A DNA stretch of 64,000 bases from Candidatus Hydrogenedentota bacterium (GCA_029565395.1 JAKQOG010000258.1:1-64000); one strand, 5' to 3'. Shown: positions 35,598-44,369, numbered from the stretch's first letter. Notes: a model not told the origin generated them from the letters alone. Made by a program: numbers and translations.

Positions 35598-35858
35598 ATG
35601 GCGACTACGAAATTGACACTTTCGGCGGATTCGCTGCTGGTCCGGCAGGCGAAGAAATTGGCTAAAGAACAAAAAACCAGTGTTTCGGCCATGTTTTCCC
35701 GCTACATTGAAAATTTGGTTAAAATCCGTCAACTGGATGACAAGGCTCTCGGTCCCTTAACCCGGCGCGCTTCAGGCATGGTCAAATTGCCCAAAGGGAG
35801 ATCCGAGAGAGATATTCTCCAACAGGCGCTGTCTTCAAAATACGGGCTGCGCAAATGA
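35598..35858 (+). CDS. VapB-type antitoxin (DUF6364-like)
   Basis: An 86-residue protein opening MATTKLTLSADSLLVRQAKKLAKEQ, the beta-strand then helix pattern of ribbon-helix-helix antitoxins, followed by TSVSAMFSRYIENLV (second helix) and a basic C-terminal toxin-binding arm. AGGAG is eight bases before the ATG. Its stop overlaps the PIN toxin start by four bases (ATGA), the normal arrangement for antitoxin-toxin operons. It should bind and repress from the inverted repeat just upstream. Confidence 0.85.
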   Translation: MATTKLTLSADSLLVRQAKKLAKEQKTSVSAMFSRYIENLVKIRQLDDKALGPLTRRASGMVKLPKGRSERDILQQALSSKYGLRK

Positions 35859-36286
35859 AAATATTTCTTGATACGAATGTTGTGATAGACGTTTTTGCGC
35901 AGCGGGAGCCCTTCTATGCGTGGTCTGCACTTGTATGGAGCCTCGTGGAATCCGGCAAGGTGCGGGGTTACCTCTCCGCAATTAGCTTTAACAATGTTTA
36001 TTACATTGTGCGGCATATAGCAGGTAAAAAACGGGCCATGGGGGCCATACGTCTTCTTCATCAAGTGTTTGAGACGGTCTCCGTGACCGATCAGATCATT
36101 GCGCAGGCTATTGATGCTGATTTGGATGATTTTGAGGATGCTATTCAATATCACTGTGCGCTCCAATCGCGATCCGCCTATTGGGTTACACGAAATCCAA
36201 AAGATTTCCCCGATGGTGGTCCTACAATCGTTTCTCCTGATGAATTTCTTAGTATTGTGAACAATGAAGGACACTCGAAAGGATAG
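35855..36286 (+). CDS. VapC-type PIN-domain toxin
   Basis: A 143-residue PIN ribonuclease. FLDTNVVIDVF carries Asp6, the first metal ligand. The central DLDDFEDAIQ near 89-98 holds the second acidic cluster, and WVTRNPKDF near 118 ends with the third Asp. The acidic site is intact, so the toxin is probably active; VapC enzymes cut tRNA or rRNA at single sites. Coupled to the antitoxin by an ATGA overlap. The next gene starts right after its stop, but is unrelated. Confidence 0.88.
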   Translation: MKIFLDTNVVIDVFAQREPFYAWSALVWSLVESGKVRGYLSAISFNNVYYIVRHIAGKKRAMGAIRLLHQVFETVSVTDQIIAQAIDADLDDFEDAIQYHCALQSRSAYWVTRNPKDFPDGGPTIVSPDEFLSIVNNEGHSKG

Positions 36287-36287
36287 G

Positions 36288-37244
36288 ATGATGAGCCGGA
36301 TGCAAAAACAAACGATCACCCGGCGGACGATGCTTCAGGGTATGGGCACCGCACTGGGGGCTGGTTTGACGGTCCCCATGCTTCACCCGGCGCCTGTGGC
36401 CGCTGTGGTAAAGGAAGAGGTAGCGGGTCCGACGGTGCGGATTCCAGCATGGTATTACCAGCACTTTGATGCGGACTATGAGAAAAAAGTGCCGGAGGAA
36501 GGTTTTGGCGGGTGGAAGAAACAAGATTTGGACTTCTCGTTGGATCACACGGCGGTGGTGGTGATGCATGCGTGGAATGCGGGAACCCGCGAGGCGTATC
36601 CGGGGTGGTGGCGGTGCGTGCCGTATATTCCCCGTTCGTATGCAATCCTCGAAAAGGTGTTTCCCGAGTTGCTATCCACGGTTCGTAATGCTGGCCTCAC
36701 TCTCTTCCATGTGGTGGGCGGCGGTGAATACTATAAGAAGTTTCCAGGTTATCAGCGTGCAGTGGCATTGGCGGGGCCGCCGGAACCCGCTCCGGAAAAA
36801 ATTACCCTGGACCCGGTGCGGCAGCAATTGGAACAATTTCGGAGCGACAATGTATTTGTTGGGAAACAGAATCAGGCCGATGTTAAGCGCGGTTTCGACC
36901 GCCTGGATTTCGCGCCGCAGGCAAAGCCGGTGGGGGAGGAGGGCATAGCGGAAAACGGCCGCCAGCTTTTCGCTTTGTGCAAGGAGCGCTGCATTAATCA
37001 TTTGGTGTATTGTGGTTTTGCGATTAATTGGTGTCTGTTGTTGTCGCCTGGCGGCATGGCGGAAATGCAGAAATATGGAATACTGTGTTCTGCGTTGCGC
37101 CAAGCCACGACGGCGGTGGAAAATAAGGAGAGCGCGAAAAAGGAGTGGGCCAAGGAGTTAGCGTTGTGGCGGGTCGCGCTTGCATTTGGATTTGTGTTTG
37201 ACGTGGACGATTTTAGCCGCGCCGTCAAGAAATGGCGTGCGTAA
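36288..37244 (+). CDS. Tat-exported isochorismatase-like (cysteine hydrolase fold) protein
   Basis: About 318 residues; the start is ATG 36288 or 36291, behind AAAGGA (the frame is open back to 36264 inside vapC). TRRTMLQGMGTALGAGLTVPML is a twin-arginine signal, here split as RRTML plus a hydrophobic core. The mature part has HTAVVVMHAWN where isochorismatase-type hydrolases have the strand and catalytic Asp (ALxVIDxQ); that Asp appears replaced by His. NHLVYCGFAINWCLLLSPGGM corresponds to the nucleophile loop, with Cys in NWC. ALRQATTAVEN resembles the family's exit helix. Catalysis is therefore doubtful. It precedes fkp by 21 bases, so they may share a transcript. Confidence 0.65.
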   Translation: MMSRMQKQTITRRTMLQGMGTALGAGLTVPMLHPAPVAAVVKEEVAGPTVRIPAWYYQHFDADYEKKVPEEGFGGWKKQDLDFSLDHTAVVVMHAWNAGTREAYPGWWRCVPYIPRSYAILEKVFPELLSTVRNAGLTLFHVVGGGEYYKKFPGYQRAVALAGPPEPAPEKITLDPVRQQLEQFRSDNVFVGKQNQADVKRGFDRLDFAPQAKPVGEEGIAENGRQLFALCKERCINHLVYCGFAINWCLLLSPGGMAEMQKYGILCSALRQATTAVENKESAKKEWAKELALWRVALAFGFVFDVDDFSRAVKKWRA

Positions 37245-37265
37245 CGTCCTGCAAGGAGAAATACA

Positions 37266-40200
37266 GTGAGTGCCCTAATTGAACCGTGGGATTACCTCGT
37301 GGTCACGGCTTCCAATGCCGCGCAGGCCGAGGCGTATGAAACGCAATTGCGATTGCGGCGGCAGTTGGGATTTCTGAGCGATGCGCGCGAAGTGCTTGTC
37401 GTGGCGGATCCGGGCGGACAGCGCGTGGGCAGTGGCGGCAGTACGATCTATTGCTTGATCACTGTACTTAACCGTGAGGCTGCGAACCGGGGCGTTGATA
37501 TTTCAACGCCGGAGGCGCGGGAATCCGTCTTGTGCACACTTCGCATTCTGATTGTGCATGCAGGCGGCGATTCGAAACGCGTTCCCGCCTATGGTCCCTG
37601 CGGCAAGATTTTTGTGCCGGTTCCCGGCGAAAGTGACAGCATACTTTGCACCACGCTGTTCGACCGGCAGATTCCCCGGTATTTTTCGCTGCCTTCCGGC
37701 ATGGTGGATCAGGGGCAGATCGTGATTACCTCCGGCGATGTTTTACTGGGACTTGATCCCTCGCTGGTGCGGTTTGATGCGCCCGGTATTAACGGGCTGG
37801 GGTGCTATGCCACACCGGAGCAGGCGTCGAAGCACGGCGTGTATGTGGCGCATGCCGGCGGCGAGGTGCGGCGCTTTTTACAAAAACCGTCCACGCATGA
37901 TCAGCGGAAACATAGCGTGGTGGATCGCTATGATCGGTCGATTCTCGATATTGGCGTGATGAGTTTTGATGCGGCCACGGCGGCGGCATTGCTGAGACTG
38001 TGTGAAGCCGGACTTACAAAAGACGGAAGTCTTGCCTGGAGCGCCTCCATGGGGGAGGCCATTGGCCGGCATGGAATAGATTTTTATGGCGAAGTGTGTT
38101 GCGCGCTGGGTGAGGAGAGTGATGTGAAACACTACCTGCACAACGCGAAGATCTACCATTCAAAATGGCCGGAACCGGACTTGCGCCGGTTTTTCGCGGC
38201 GCTCTCGCCGGTACCGTTTCGAGTGCAGGTGTTGCCGCATTGTTCTTTTTTGCATTTCGGTGCGGCGCATCAATTGATTTCCAGTGGTCATGAATTGGTG
38301 CGGGAGGATCGCAGCATAGCGCGGGAACGCGAATGCCTGAGCATCTGCAATATTTTTTCAGAAGCGGGCCGCATTCATGGCAAGGATGCGTGGGTGGAAG
38401 GATGCAAAATCAAGGCGGAATTGCGCCTTTCGGGTGATAATGTCATTGCCGGTGTGGACGTACACGAGCCCTTCGCAATGCCGCCCCACGCCTGTCTCGA
38501 CGTGATTGAGGGATATAACCGGAACGGCGAGACGGTCTGGTTTATCCGGTATTACAAGACCGGCGATGATTTTAAAGGAACCGCGAATCATGGCGGCTCA
38601 ATTTGCGGTGTGCCGGTGATGGACTTTCTCCATCTTGCCCGCACCTGGCCCGAAGATGTGTGGGACGAATCCATTGAGGAATCCCAGCGTGGCATATGGA
38701 ATGCCAAACTATTTCCCGCGGAGCCGGACCCGCTAGGATACCGCCGTTGGGCATGGATGATGAACCCTGAAAAGGCCGCGGCATCGGAATGGGATCTGTG
38801 GCGCATGGCCGAGCGTTACAGTTTTGCCGAGATGGCGGAGCGGACGCATCAGGAGGCGTTTCATGAACGCCGCGCCCGCATTCGTGCGGAGGAGGTGCTG
38901 CATGCCCTGCCGCGCATGTTTCGTCCTGACAGCAATTTTTCCGCGCCCGAACTGGCGTATGGAATGATGCAATCCGGCGCGGCCGCGCCATGGGTGGCCG
39001 CCATCGTACGTGAGGCCCGGCGTCATTATGTAAAAGAGGGTGCGGAAGCCGATTTGAGTTCCCTGAACGCTTCGCGAATCCTGCACACCCTGGGTTCAGC
39101 GTTGTTACACCTGACGGATCAGGCGCCGCAACTTTTACGCCAAGCTTGGGATGATGTGGCGGCGGAACGCGCCTGGCTTGCGAATATCGGACTTGATCCC
39201 GGTGCTTTTTCCGATAGTGCGGCATGGGCTGCCCGCGCCCGCGCGCATGCGTTTGAATATTTGAACAACACGATCTTGTCTTGTGGGGCGCGCATGGAGG
39301 CCTGCCCGAAAAATGCACTGAGGAAAGATGAAATTGTCTGGGGCCGTGCGCCGGCGCGGCTCGATTTAGGCGGCGGTTGGTCGGACACGCCTCCCTATGC
39401 GCTGGAGCGCGGCGGATGTGTCATCAATGCTGCCGTGGATCTAAATGGCACTGCGCCGATCCAGGCATATGCGCGTGTAATCGAGCAGCCGGTGATACGC
39501 CTTGCTTCGATTGACTTCGGCGAGCGCATCGAGATTAAGGAGTTAGAAGAGCTGATGAATTACCGCCGGACCTGGAGTCAATTCTCGCTGCCGAAGGCTG
39601 CACTCGCGATTTCCGGATTCTCGCTCGATACGGCGCCCTGGCCGAAGAACACCACGTTGAAGAAAATGCTTGAATACTTCGGCGGCGGCATTGAACTTAC
39701 CACACTGGCCGCAATTCCCGGCGGGAGCGGGCTCGGCACTTCAAGCATTGTGGGTGCGGTTGTTTTAGCGGTGGTGCAACGGCTCATGGGACGTACGCTC
39801 ACCCAGCGCGAGTTGTTCCATGGCGTGCTGCGCCTTGAACAGGCCATGACCACCGGCGGCGGCTGGCAAGATCAGGTCGGCGGCGCGGTGCGGCAGGTCA
39901 AGGTGAGTACGGCCCAGCCGGGCCTGGTGCCGGATCCCATGATCCATTTTGTGCCGTCCACGGTGTTGGATCAGCACGCAAACGGCGGCTGCACGCTCCT
40001 GTATTACACGGGCATCACGCGGCTCGCGAAAAACATCCTGCAAAATGTAGTGGGGCGATATCTGGACCGGGAACGCGCCGCCATGACGACCTTGGAACGC
40101 ATTCATGCATTCCCCATCCGTGTGACCGACGCCATGGCGCGGCAGGATCTGGCGGCATTCGGCAGGGCGCTCGATGCTGCTTGGGAACTGAAGAAACGCA

Positions 40201-40436
40201 TTGATCCAGGTTCCACAAACGAACAAATCGAAGCCTTGTTGAAGCGGATGCGCCAGTATATTCATGGTGCGAAGCTCATGGGCGCGGGGGGTGGGGGATT
40301 TCTGCTTCTGGTGTGTAAATCACCCGCGGACGCACAAGCGCTCCGTCAAGAGATTGAGAACAACCCGCCCAATGACCGCGCTCGATTTTTCGAGTTTAAT
40401 CTTAGCGAGACGGGGCTTGTTGTTACCGTCTGCTGA
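37266..40436 (+). CDS. fkp: Bifunctional L-fucokinase / GDP-L-fucose pyrophosphorylase
   Basis: A 1056-residue protein, near the usual Fkp length. It phosphorylates free L-fucose and then joins it to GTP, giving GDP-fucose by salvage. The N-terminal pyrophosphorylase has DPGGQRVGSGGST at 48-60 (nucleotide-binding glycine loop) and HAGGDSKRVPAYGPCGKIF near 101. The C-terminal GHMP kinase has GRAPARLDLGGGWSDTPP near 692, IPGGSGLGTSS near 817 (the ATP loop) and GAGGGGFLLLV near 1005. It starts at GTG 37266 with AAGGAG upstream. The product would fucosylate surface polysaccharide or protein, as known in Bacteroides; neighbouring hydrolases could supply the fucose. Confidence 0.93.
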   Translation: MSALIEPWDYLVVTASNAAQAEAYETQLRLRRQLGFLSDAREVLVVADPGGQRVGSGGSTIYCLITVLNREAANRGVDISTPEARESVLCTLRILIVHAGGDSKRVPAYGPCGKIFVPVPGESDSILCTTLFDRQIPRYFSLPSGMVDQGQIVITSGDVLLGLDPSLVRFDAPGINGLGCYATPEQASKHGVYVAHAGGEVRRFLQKPSTHDQRKHSVVDRYDRSILDIGVMSFDAATAAALLRLCEAGLTKDGSLAWSASMGEAIGRHGIDFYGEVCCALGEESDVKHYLHNAKIYHSKWPEPDLRRFFAALSPVPFRVQVLPHCSFLHFGAAHQLISSGHELVREDRSIARERECLSICNIFSEAGRIHGKDAWVEGCKIKAELRLSGDNVIAGVDVHEPFAMPPHACLDVIEGYNRNGETVWFIRYYKTGDDFKGTANHGGSICGVPVMDFLHLARTWPEDVWDESIEESQRGIWNAKLFPAEPDPLGYRRWAWMMNPEKAAASEWDLWRMAERYSFAEMAERTHQEAFHERRARIRAEEVLHALPRMFRPDSNFSAPELAYGMMQSGAAAPWVAAIVREARRHYVKEGAEADLSSLNASRILHTLGSALLHLTDQAPQLLRQAWDDVAAERAWLANIGLDPGAFSDSAAWAARARAHAFEYLNNTILSCGARMEACPKNALRKDEIVWGRAPARLDLGGGWSDTPPYALERGGCVINAAVDLNGTAPIQAYARVIEQPVIRLASIDFGERIEIKELEELMNYRRTWSQFSLPKAALAISGFSLDTAPWPKNTTLKKMLEYFGGGIELTTLAAIPGGSGLGTSSIVGAVVLAVVQRLMGRTLTQRELFHGVLRLEQAMTTGGGWQDQVGGAVRQVKVSTAQPGLVPDPMIHFVPSTVLDQHANGGCTLLYYTGITRLAKNILQNVVGRYLDRERAAMTTLERIHAFPIRVTDAMARQDLAAFGRALDAAWELKKRIDPGSTNEQIEALLKRMRQYIHGAKLMGAGGGGFLLLVCKSPADAQALRQEIENNPPNDRARFFEFNLSETGLVVTVC

Positions 40437-40451
40437 TTCCTATTGTTACAT

Positions 40452-40537
40452 GGGAGGGCGAGGCTCCCGCCGAGCCGTAAGAACAAGATCAAGAAGATGT
40501 GTTTTGTCTTACGGCTCGGCGGGAGCCTCGCCCTCCC
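40452..40537. repeat. Dispersed hairpin repeat, family A, two inverted copies
   Basis: Copy 2 (40452-40482, minus) and copy 3 (40501-40537, plus) face each other and would form a 31-bp stem with a 24-base gap between the matched parts. Copy 3 is identical to 5541-5577 over 37 bases. The pair sits between the convergent ends of fkp and the cupin gene. Confidence 0.8.
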
Positions 40538-40599
40538 GTGCGTGAAAATCACGCGTGCACGGAAATTTTGTTTTGATCCCGTGAAAGTAAAATTTATAA

Positions 40600-40627
40600 C
40601 CCCGCCAATCATAAAAGAGTGGCGGGG
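40600..40627. terminator. Bidirectional terminator between fkp and the cupin gene
   Basis: CCCCGCCA (40600-40607) pairs with TGGCGGGG (40620-40627) around a 12-base loop. On the plus strand CTGTTTAT follows; on the minus strand TTATAAATTTT follows. It lies between two convergent genes. Confidence 0.7.
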
Positions 40628-40644
40628 CTGTTTATCGTGTACGG

Positions 40645-41865
40645 TTATTTTTTGATTACAAGATCCGGATTGTCCGGTCCGAAATGCTTGAGCATCACCA
40701 GTGGATCGGTCTTGCTGGGATTGCTGATGATAACGCCCGCTTTCGCGGCGGATTCCGATACAAAGAACTCATCGCTGGTGAGCTGGCCAAAACGAATGAG
40801 CGCCGGGGATTCGATATCCCACACACCCATGCGGCCATGTCCCTGCATCACGATCAACCCATAGGCCGCCGCGTCCTTGATGGTAACCTTGGCGCCTGGC
40901 AGGATCGTAAGCTCCTTCGCGCTGAACGCGGTAGATTTATAGCAAATCCACTGGTCGATGTAGCCTTCCGCCTGCATGGCTTTCAACGGTTTGACCGGCT
41001 TGGGCCGCATGAAATGCTTTTTAGCGAAATCCGGGTCCGTGTTCTGTTCCCAATCAATGACGTCAATCAAATAATCAAAATCGCCCTTGCGATTCAGCGG
41101 GGTGTCTTTCCAGAGCAATTCCTCTGGGACAATTGAGTCGCCTGTCAGGGATTGATACATGGCGAACACGTCGGAGGCTTTTTGGGGTTCATAGGTGCAT
41201 AGGCTGCCGGGGGCGTGGAGCACGCCGGGCGGCACATCCCAGCCCGTGCCCGGTTCCAGGCGATACGCCGCCGACAAGTTTGTCAGCTTGTTATCGCCCT
41301 GTGTGTAATTCACCAAGGCCTCGCGCACTTGCGCCTTGGTTATGCCCGGCTGAATACCGAAGAAGGTGTAGGGGAAATCCCCGCCGTGATTATTCACCTG
41401 CGGCGGGAAATAATAGGCCTCCGGCTTGCCTAATTGATTTACAAGGCCGGCGTGCTTGTCGTCATGATGAATGTGATGTGGAAGGGCGCCCTTGTTATCG
41501 AAAAACTTGGAATACATCGGCCAGCGCCCGTGCTTTTTCCAGATGCGGTCGCCGATCAGCGCGCCTTTCAATTCGGCCACGGCGTCGCGTAACAGCACTT
41601 TTTCCGTCTTACCGCGGTTTTCCATCACGATGAAGCTCAGACCCTCATTGGGGCTTGTGAGCGGGCCGTTGTCCGCCGGTGTGGTTGAAGAAAACCAGCG
41701 TTCATCGATGCCGCCCCGGACGCCGCCCAGCGCGTAATAATCGTCCGGATGCAGCTTGAGCCGCCGCCCCGGCACACAGAAGGATCGCGGCACCCATGTG
41801 GGCGTAAGCCGCACGATTCCCTTGCCTTGTTCCAATGCCCGTCCCGCTATTGTTTTTGCACTCAT
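40645..41865 (-). CDS. Cupin protein related to type I mannose-6-phosphate isomerase
   Basis: A 406-residue double-cupin protein. RDAVAELKGALIGDRI, FFDNKGALPHHIHHDD and YRLEPGTGWDVPPGVLHAPGS show the metal-binding histidines and the second strand motif of phosphomannose-isomerase-like cupins. The C-terminal cupin (ILPGAKVTIKDAAAYGLIVMQGHGRMG) is a second jelly roll. It may isomerise a hexose or its phosphate. No export signal. It is last in a minus-strand set, 22 bases after a Gfo/Idh/MocA gene and after a TIM-barrel epimerase, so the three likely act in one sugar pathway. The ribosome binding site is weak (GAGAA). Confidence 0.8.
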   Translation of the reverse strand: MSAKTIAGRALEQGKGIVRLTPTWVPRSFCVPGRRLKLHPDDYYALGGVRGGIDERWFSSTTPADNGPLTSPNEGLSFIVMENRGKTEKVLLRDAVAELKGALIGDRIWKKHGRWPMYSKFFDNKGALPHHIHHDDKHAGLVNQLGKPEAYYFPPQVNNHGGDFPYTFFGIQPGITKAQVREALVNYTQGDNKLTNLSAAYRLEPGTGWDVPPGVLHAPGSLCTYEPQKASDVFAMYQSLTGDSIVPEELLWKDTPLNRKGDFDYLIDVIDWEQNTDPDFAKKHFMRPKPVKPLKAMQAEGYIDQWICYKSTAFSAKELTILPGAKVTIKDAAAYGLIVMQGHGRMGVWDIESPALIRFGQLTSDEFFVSESAAKAGVIISNPSKTDPLVMLKHFGPDNPDLVIKK

Positions 41866-41887
41866 AGTGTTCTCGCTTTCTTTTTTG

Positions 41888-43033
41888 TTATGCGCCCACG
41901 TTCTGCCACGCCGACACTTCCGCTGATTTCAACACCGCATCGCATACATACTGTGTTTCCAATGCGTCCCGGAAATTGGGCCGCACGGGCACGCCCGATT
42001 CCAACCCTTGCAGGAAATCGGCCAGGGCATTGATGAAGGTGTGTTCGTAACCGATTACGCAGCCCGGCACCCACCAATGACTCATGTAGGGATGATCGCT
42101 GTCCGTGACAAGAATAGTGCGCCAGCCGCGCGAATTTGAATCATCCCGGTGATCGAAATACTGGAGCTGATGTGCATCTTCAAGGTCGAAATAGATCGAG
42201 CCGAGTTCTCCGTTCACCTCGAAGGTGTTCTGATTCTTCCGTCCACGCGCATAGCGCGTGGACTCGAATGTGGACAACGCGCCGTTCTTGAATCGCGCCA
42301 GGAACGCACACGCGTCGTCAATCTTCACCGGTTTGATTTTGCTTGGGTCATCCTGAAGCGCGCGTTTCTTGATAAACGTCTCGGTCATGGCGCAAACCTT
42401 GTCCACGCCGCCGATAAGCCAGATTGCCGTGTCGATGCTGTGCGCCAGCAAGTCACCCGTGACCCCGCTGCCCGCCACATCCGCGTCCAGCCGCCACAAG
42501 CCCGCGCCGCCCTGCGGAAGATCCGGGCTGATGGTCCAGTCCTGCAAATACTTCGCACGGTAATGGAATACGCGGCCAATACGGCCTTCGTCTATGAATT
42601 GTTTCGCAAGCGCAATCGCGGGCACCCGGCGGTAATTAAACCACACCATATTCGGCACACCCGCCTTCTCCACGGCCGCCGTCATCGCTTTGCCTTCCTT
42701 GGCATTCATGGCCAGGGGTTTTTCGCACAACACCATCTTGCCCGCCTTGGCGGCCGCGATGGCGATGTCGCGGTGCAGGTTATTGGGACACCCAATGTCA
42801 ATGACATCAATGTCTTTCCGCGCTACCAGCGCGCGCCAATCCGTCTCCACGCTTTTCCAGCCCCAGCGCTCCGCGAACGGCTGCACCTTATCCTTGCTTC
42901 GCGCGCACGCCGCCTTCAGCACTGGCTCATACCCCACGTCAAAAAACTGGTTTACTTTCCGGTAGGCGTTCGAGTGCGCCCGGCCCATGAAACCATACCC
43001 AATCAATCCGATATTCAGTTTCTTCTTCGCCAT
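41888..43033 (-). CDS. Gfo/Idh/MocA family oxidoreductase (cytosolic)
   Basis: A 381-residue NAD(P)-dependent sugar dehydrogenase-like protein. KLNIGLIGYGFMGRAHSNAY is a clear GxGxxG dinucleotide fold, and VLCEKPLAMN carries the family lysine. DADVAGSGVTGDLLAHSIDTAIWL provides the His/Asp region, and the C-terminal beta sheet is complete. The sequence is close in style to the myo-inositol/levoglucosan/UDP-GlcNAc type dehydrogenases, but substrate is not readable. GGAG precedes the ATG. The next gene (cupin) follows by 22 bases; upstream is the hairpin-bearing gap to the epimerase. A family C hairpin sits inside the coding region. Confidence 0.9.
   Translation of the reverse strand: MAKKKLNIGLIGYGFMGRAHSNAYRKVNQFFDVGYEPVLKAACARSKDKVQPFAERWGWKSVETDWRALVARKDIDVIDIGCPNNLHRDIAIAAAKAGKMVLCEKPLAMNAKEGKAMTAAVEKAGVPNMVWFNYRRVPAIALAKQFIDEGRIGRVFHYRAKYLQDWTISPDLPQGGAGLWRLDADVAGSGVTGDLLAHSIDTAIWLIGGVDKVCAMTETFIKKRALQDDPSKIKPVKIDDACAFLARFKNGALSTFESTRYARGRKNQNTFEVNGELGSIYFDLEDAHQLQYFDHRDDSNSRGWRTILVTDSDHPYMSHWWVPGCVIGYEHTFINALADFLQGLESGVPVRPNFRDALETQYVCDAVLKSAEVSAWQNVGA
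42241..42263. repeat. Perfect 10-bp hairpin, family C, copy 2 (inside a gene)
   Basis: GTCCACGCGC and GCGCGTGGAC flank a three-base loop. The core matches 19429-19451. Here it is translated as part of the Gfo/Idh/MocA protein, across its STRYARGRK segment. Confidence 0.6.
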
Positions 43034-43119
43034 AAAAAGATCTCCGATTTTTTAAACCTTCCGCGGTTTTTTGCCTACTTTAAAGAGTGGTTGTTGCGTC
43101 AAAAGTATTTGTTCTCAAT

Positions 43120-43209
43120 TAGTAGGTCCTATCTCCAGGTAGGACTTTCTTTTCCAGAATTCTGTGCGAACTTCGAATGTAGTGTCCCACCTGGAGATGG
43201 GACCTACTA
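43120..43209. repeat. Dispersed hairpin repeat, family B, two inverted copies
   Basis: Copy 1 at 43120-43145 has arms GTCCTA/TAGGAC around TCTCCAGG, preceded by TAGTAG. Copy 2 at 43184-43209 on the other strand has arms GTCCCA/TGGGAC around the same TCTCCAGG, also preceded by TAGTAG. The single stem difference is compensated on both sides, so each copy still folds. The pair is in the 271-bp gap between the epimerase and dehydrogenase genes. A degenerate relative lies at 55171-55198. Confidence 0.8.
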
Positions 43210-43304
43210 CCGCTCATACCCAAGAATGTGAATATACGCAATTCATAACGTTGAATCTGAACCAAGCAATACACTATCGAATTTACTATATCACTCGGGA
43301 ATGT

Positions 43305-44204
43305 TTATTTCCCGTACTTCTCGTTCAGCTTGTCGACGGCTTTCTTGCACTTCTCCGTGACGGTCCATGCGTCCGGCCAGAAGCACAGGTCGATGGTCCA
43401 CCAATCATGGGGGATGCCGCTCTTCAGTATTTCTGGAATCAGCGCATCAAAATCGAGGATGCCCTCGCCAAACGGCGCATGGGTGCTTGTTTCATCGCCA
43501 TGCAGTGTGCCGTCGGAATCGATCAGATGCAGATGGTTGATCTTGCCCCGCAGTTTCTGGGCCAGTTCCAGTGCACCGCCCGGCAGCGTTTCCTTCTGTC
43601 CCGGCTGACGCGCCCCGACCGCCGCCACCATGTGCGCGTGGCAGGTGTCGAACTGCACGCCGAAGTTATCGTGATTCACCTCGTCCACAATCCGCAGGAT
43701 GTCTGACGGCTTGTTGAACGCGAAGCCAGGCTCGAATTCCCAGGTCACATACACGCCTTTGTCGGCCGCTTCCGCCACGCACTGTTTCCAGGTGGTGACC
43801 ACGCGTTTCCGCGCCGTATCCGCATCCACCTCGCTGAAGATCGTCGGCGGCTGCACCGTATCCACGCGAATGCCCGGAATGCCCAGATCCACGCAGAACT
43901 GCAGGTTTTTGCTGAATTCATCAATATAGTGCGAGGTATCTTCCGTATTGATCAGTTTCTCGCCCCAGAGATTGGCCGCAAGTCCGGAGAAGGCCAGCCC
44001 GGCATCCGCCACGCCCTGCTTGCAGGCGTCCCGTTGATCCTTCGACGTCAACAGGTCCGGATTCGGATGCACGCCGAACCCGCCCAGTTCCAGCCCATCG
44101 AAATCCAGCGATGCCAGCTTTTCCAGGATTTCTTCCCACGGAACCGGATTATCCGCATACGGTCCGATTGAATACGCCCAAGTGCCAATTGAAATCTTCT
44201 TCAT
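43305..44204 (-). CDS. Sugar phosphate isomerase/epimerase-like TIM barrel (cytosolic)
   Basis: A 299-residue xylose-isomerase-like protein. SLDFDGLELGGFG opens the barrel; VYVTWEFEPGFAFN, NFGVQFDTCHAHMVAA, KINHLHLIDSDGTLHGDE and WWTIDLCFWPDA follow, with the Glu, Asp and His positions that hold the metal in this fold. No signal peptide. AAAGG precedes the ATG. It leads the three-gene minus set with a Gfo/Idh/MocA dehydrogenase and a cupin isomerase, so it probably acts on the same keto- or amino-sugar. The specific reaction is not known. Confidence 0.88.
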   Translation of the reverse strand: MKKISIGTWAYSIGPYADNPVPWEEILEKLASLDFDGLELGGFGVHPNPDLLTSKDQRDACKQGVADAGLAFSGLAANLWGEKLINTEDTSHYIDEFSKNLQFCVDLGIPGIRVDTVQPPTIFSEVDADTARKRVVTTWKQCVAEAADKGVYVTWEFEPGFAFNKPSDILRIVDEVNHDNFGVQFDTCHAHMVAAVGARQPGQKETLPGGALELAQKLRGKINHLHLIDSDGTLHGDETSTHAPFGEGILDFDALIPEILKSGIPHDWWTIDLCFWPDAWTVTEKCKKAVDKLNEKYGK

Positions 44205-44369
44205 AGCGCGCGCCTTTCTCCTTTAAAAAGACCCCGATACTTTCCAACACAAAAACGAGTTCTTATCCTACCAAATTACCCCCACAAAGGTGAATCTGCA
44301 ACTTTTCTTTTCCCAGGGCCTCACATACCCTGCCCTTAGCCCTTCTTTTTGCGGCAATTTCTCCCAGGA

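Noticed and set aside
40443..40655. Small open frames encoding GRARLPPSR/LGGSLALP-type peptides
   Set aside because: They are translations of the family A hairpin repeat in both directions, not genes.
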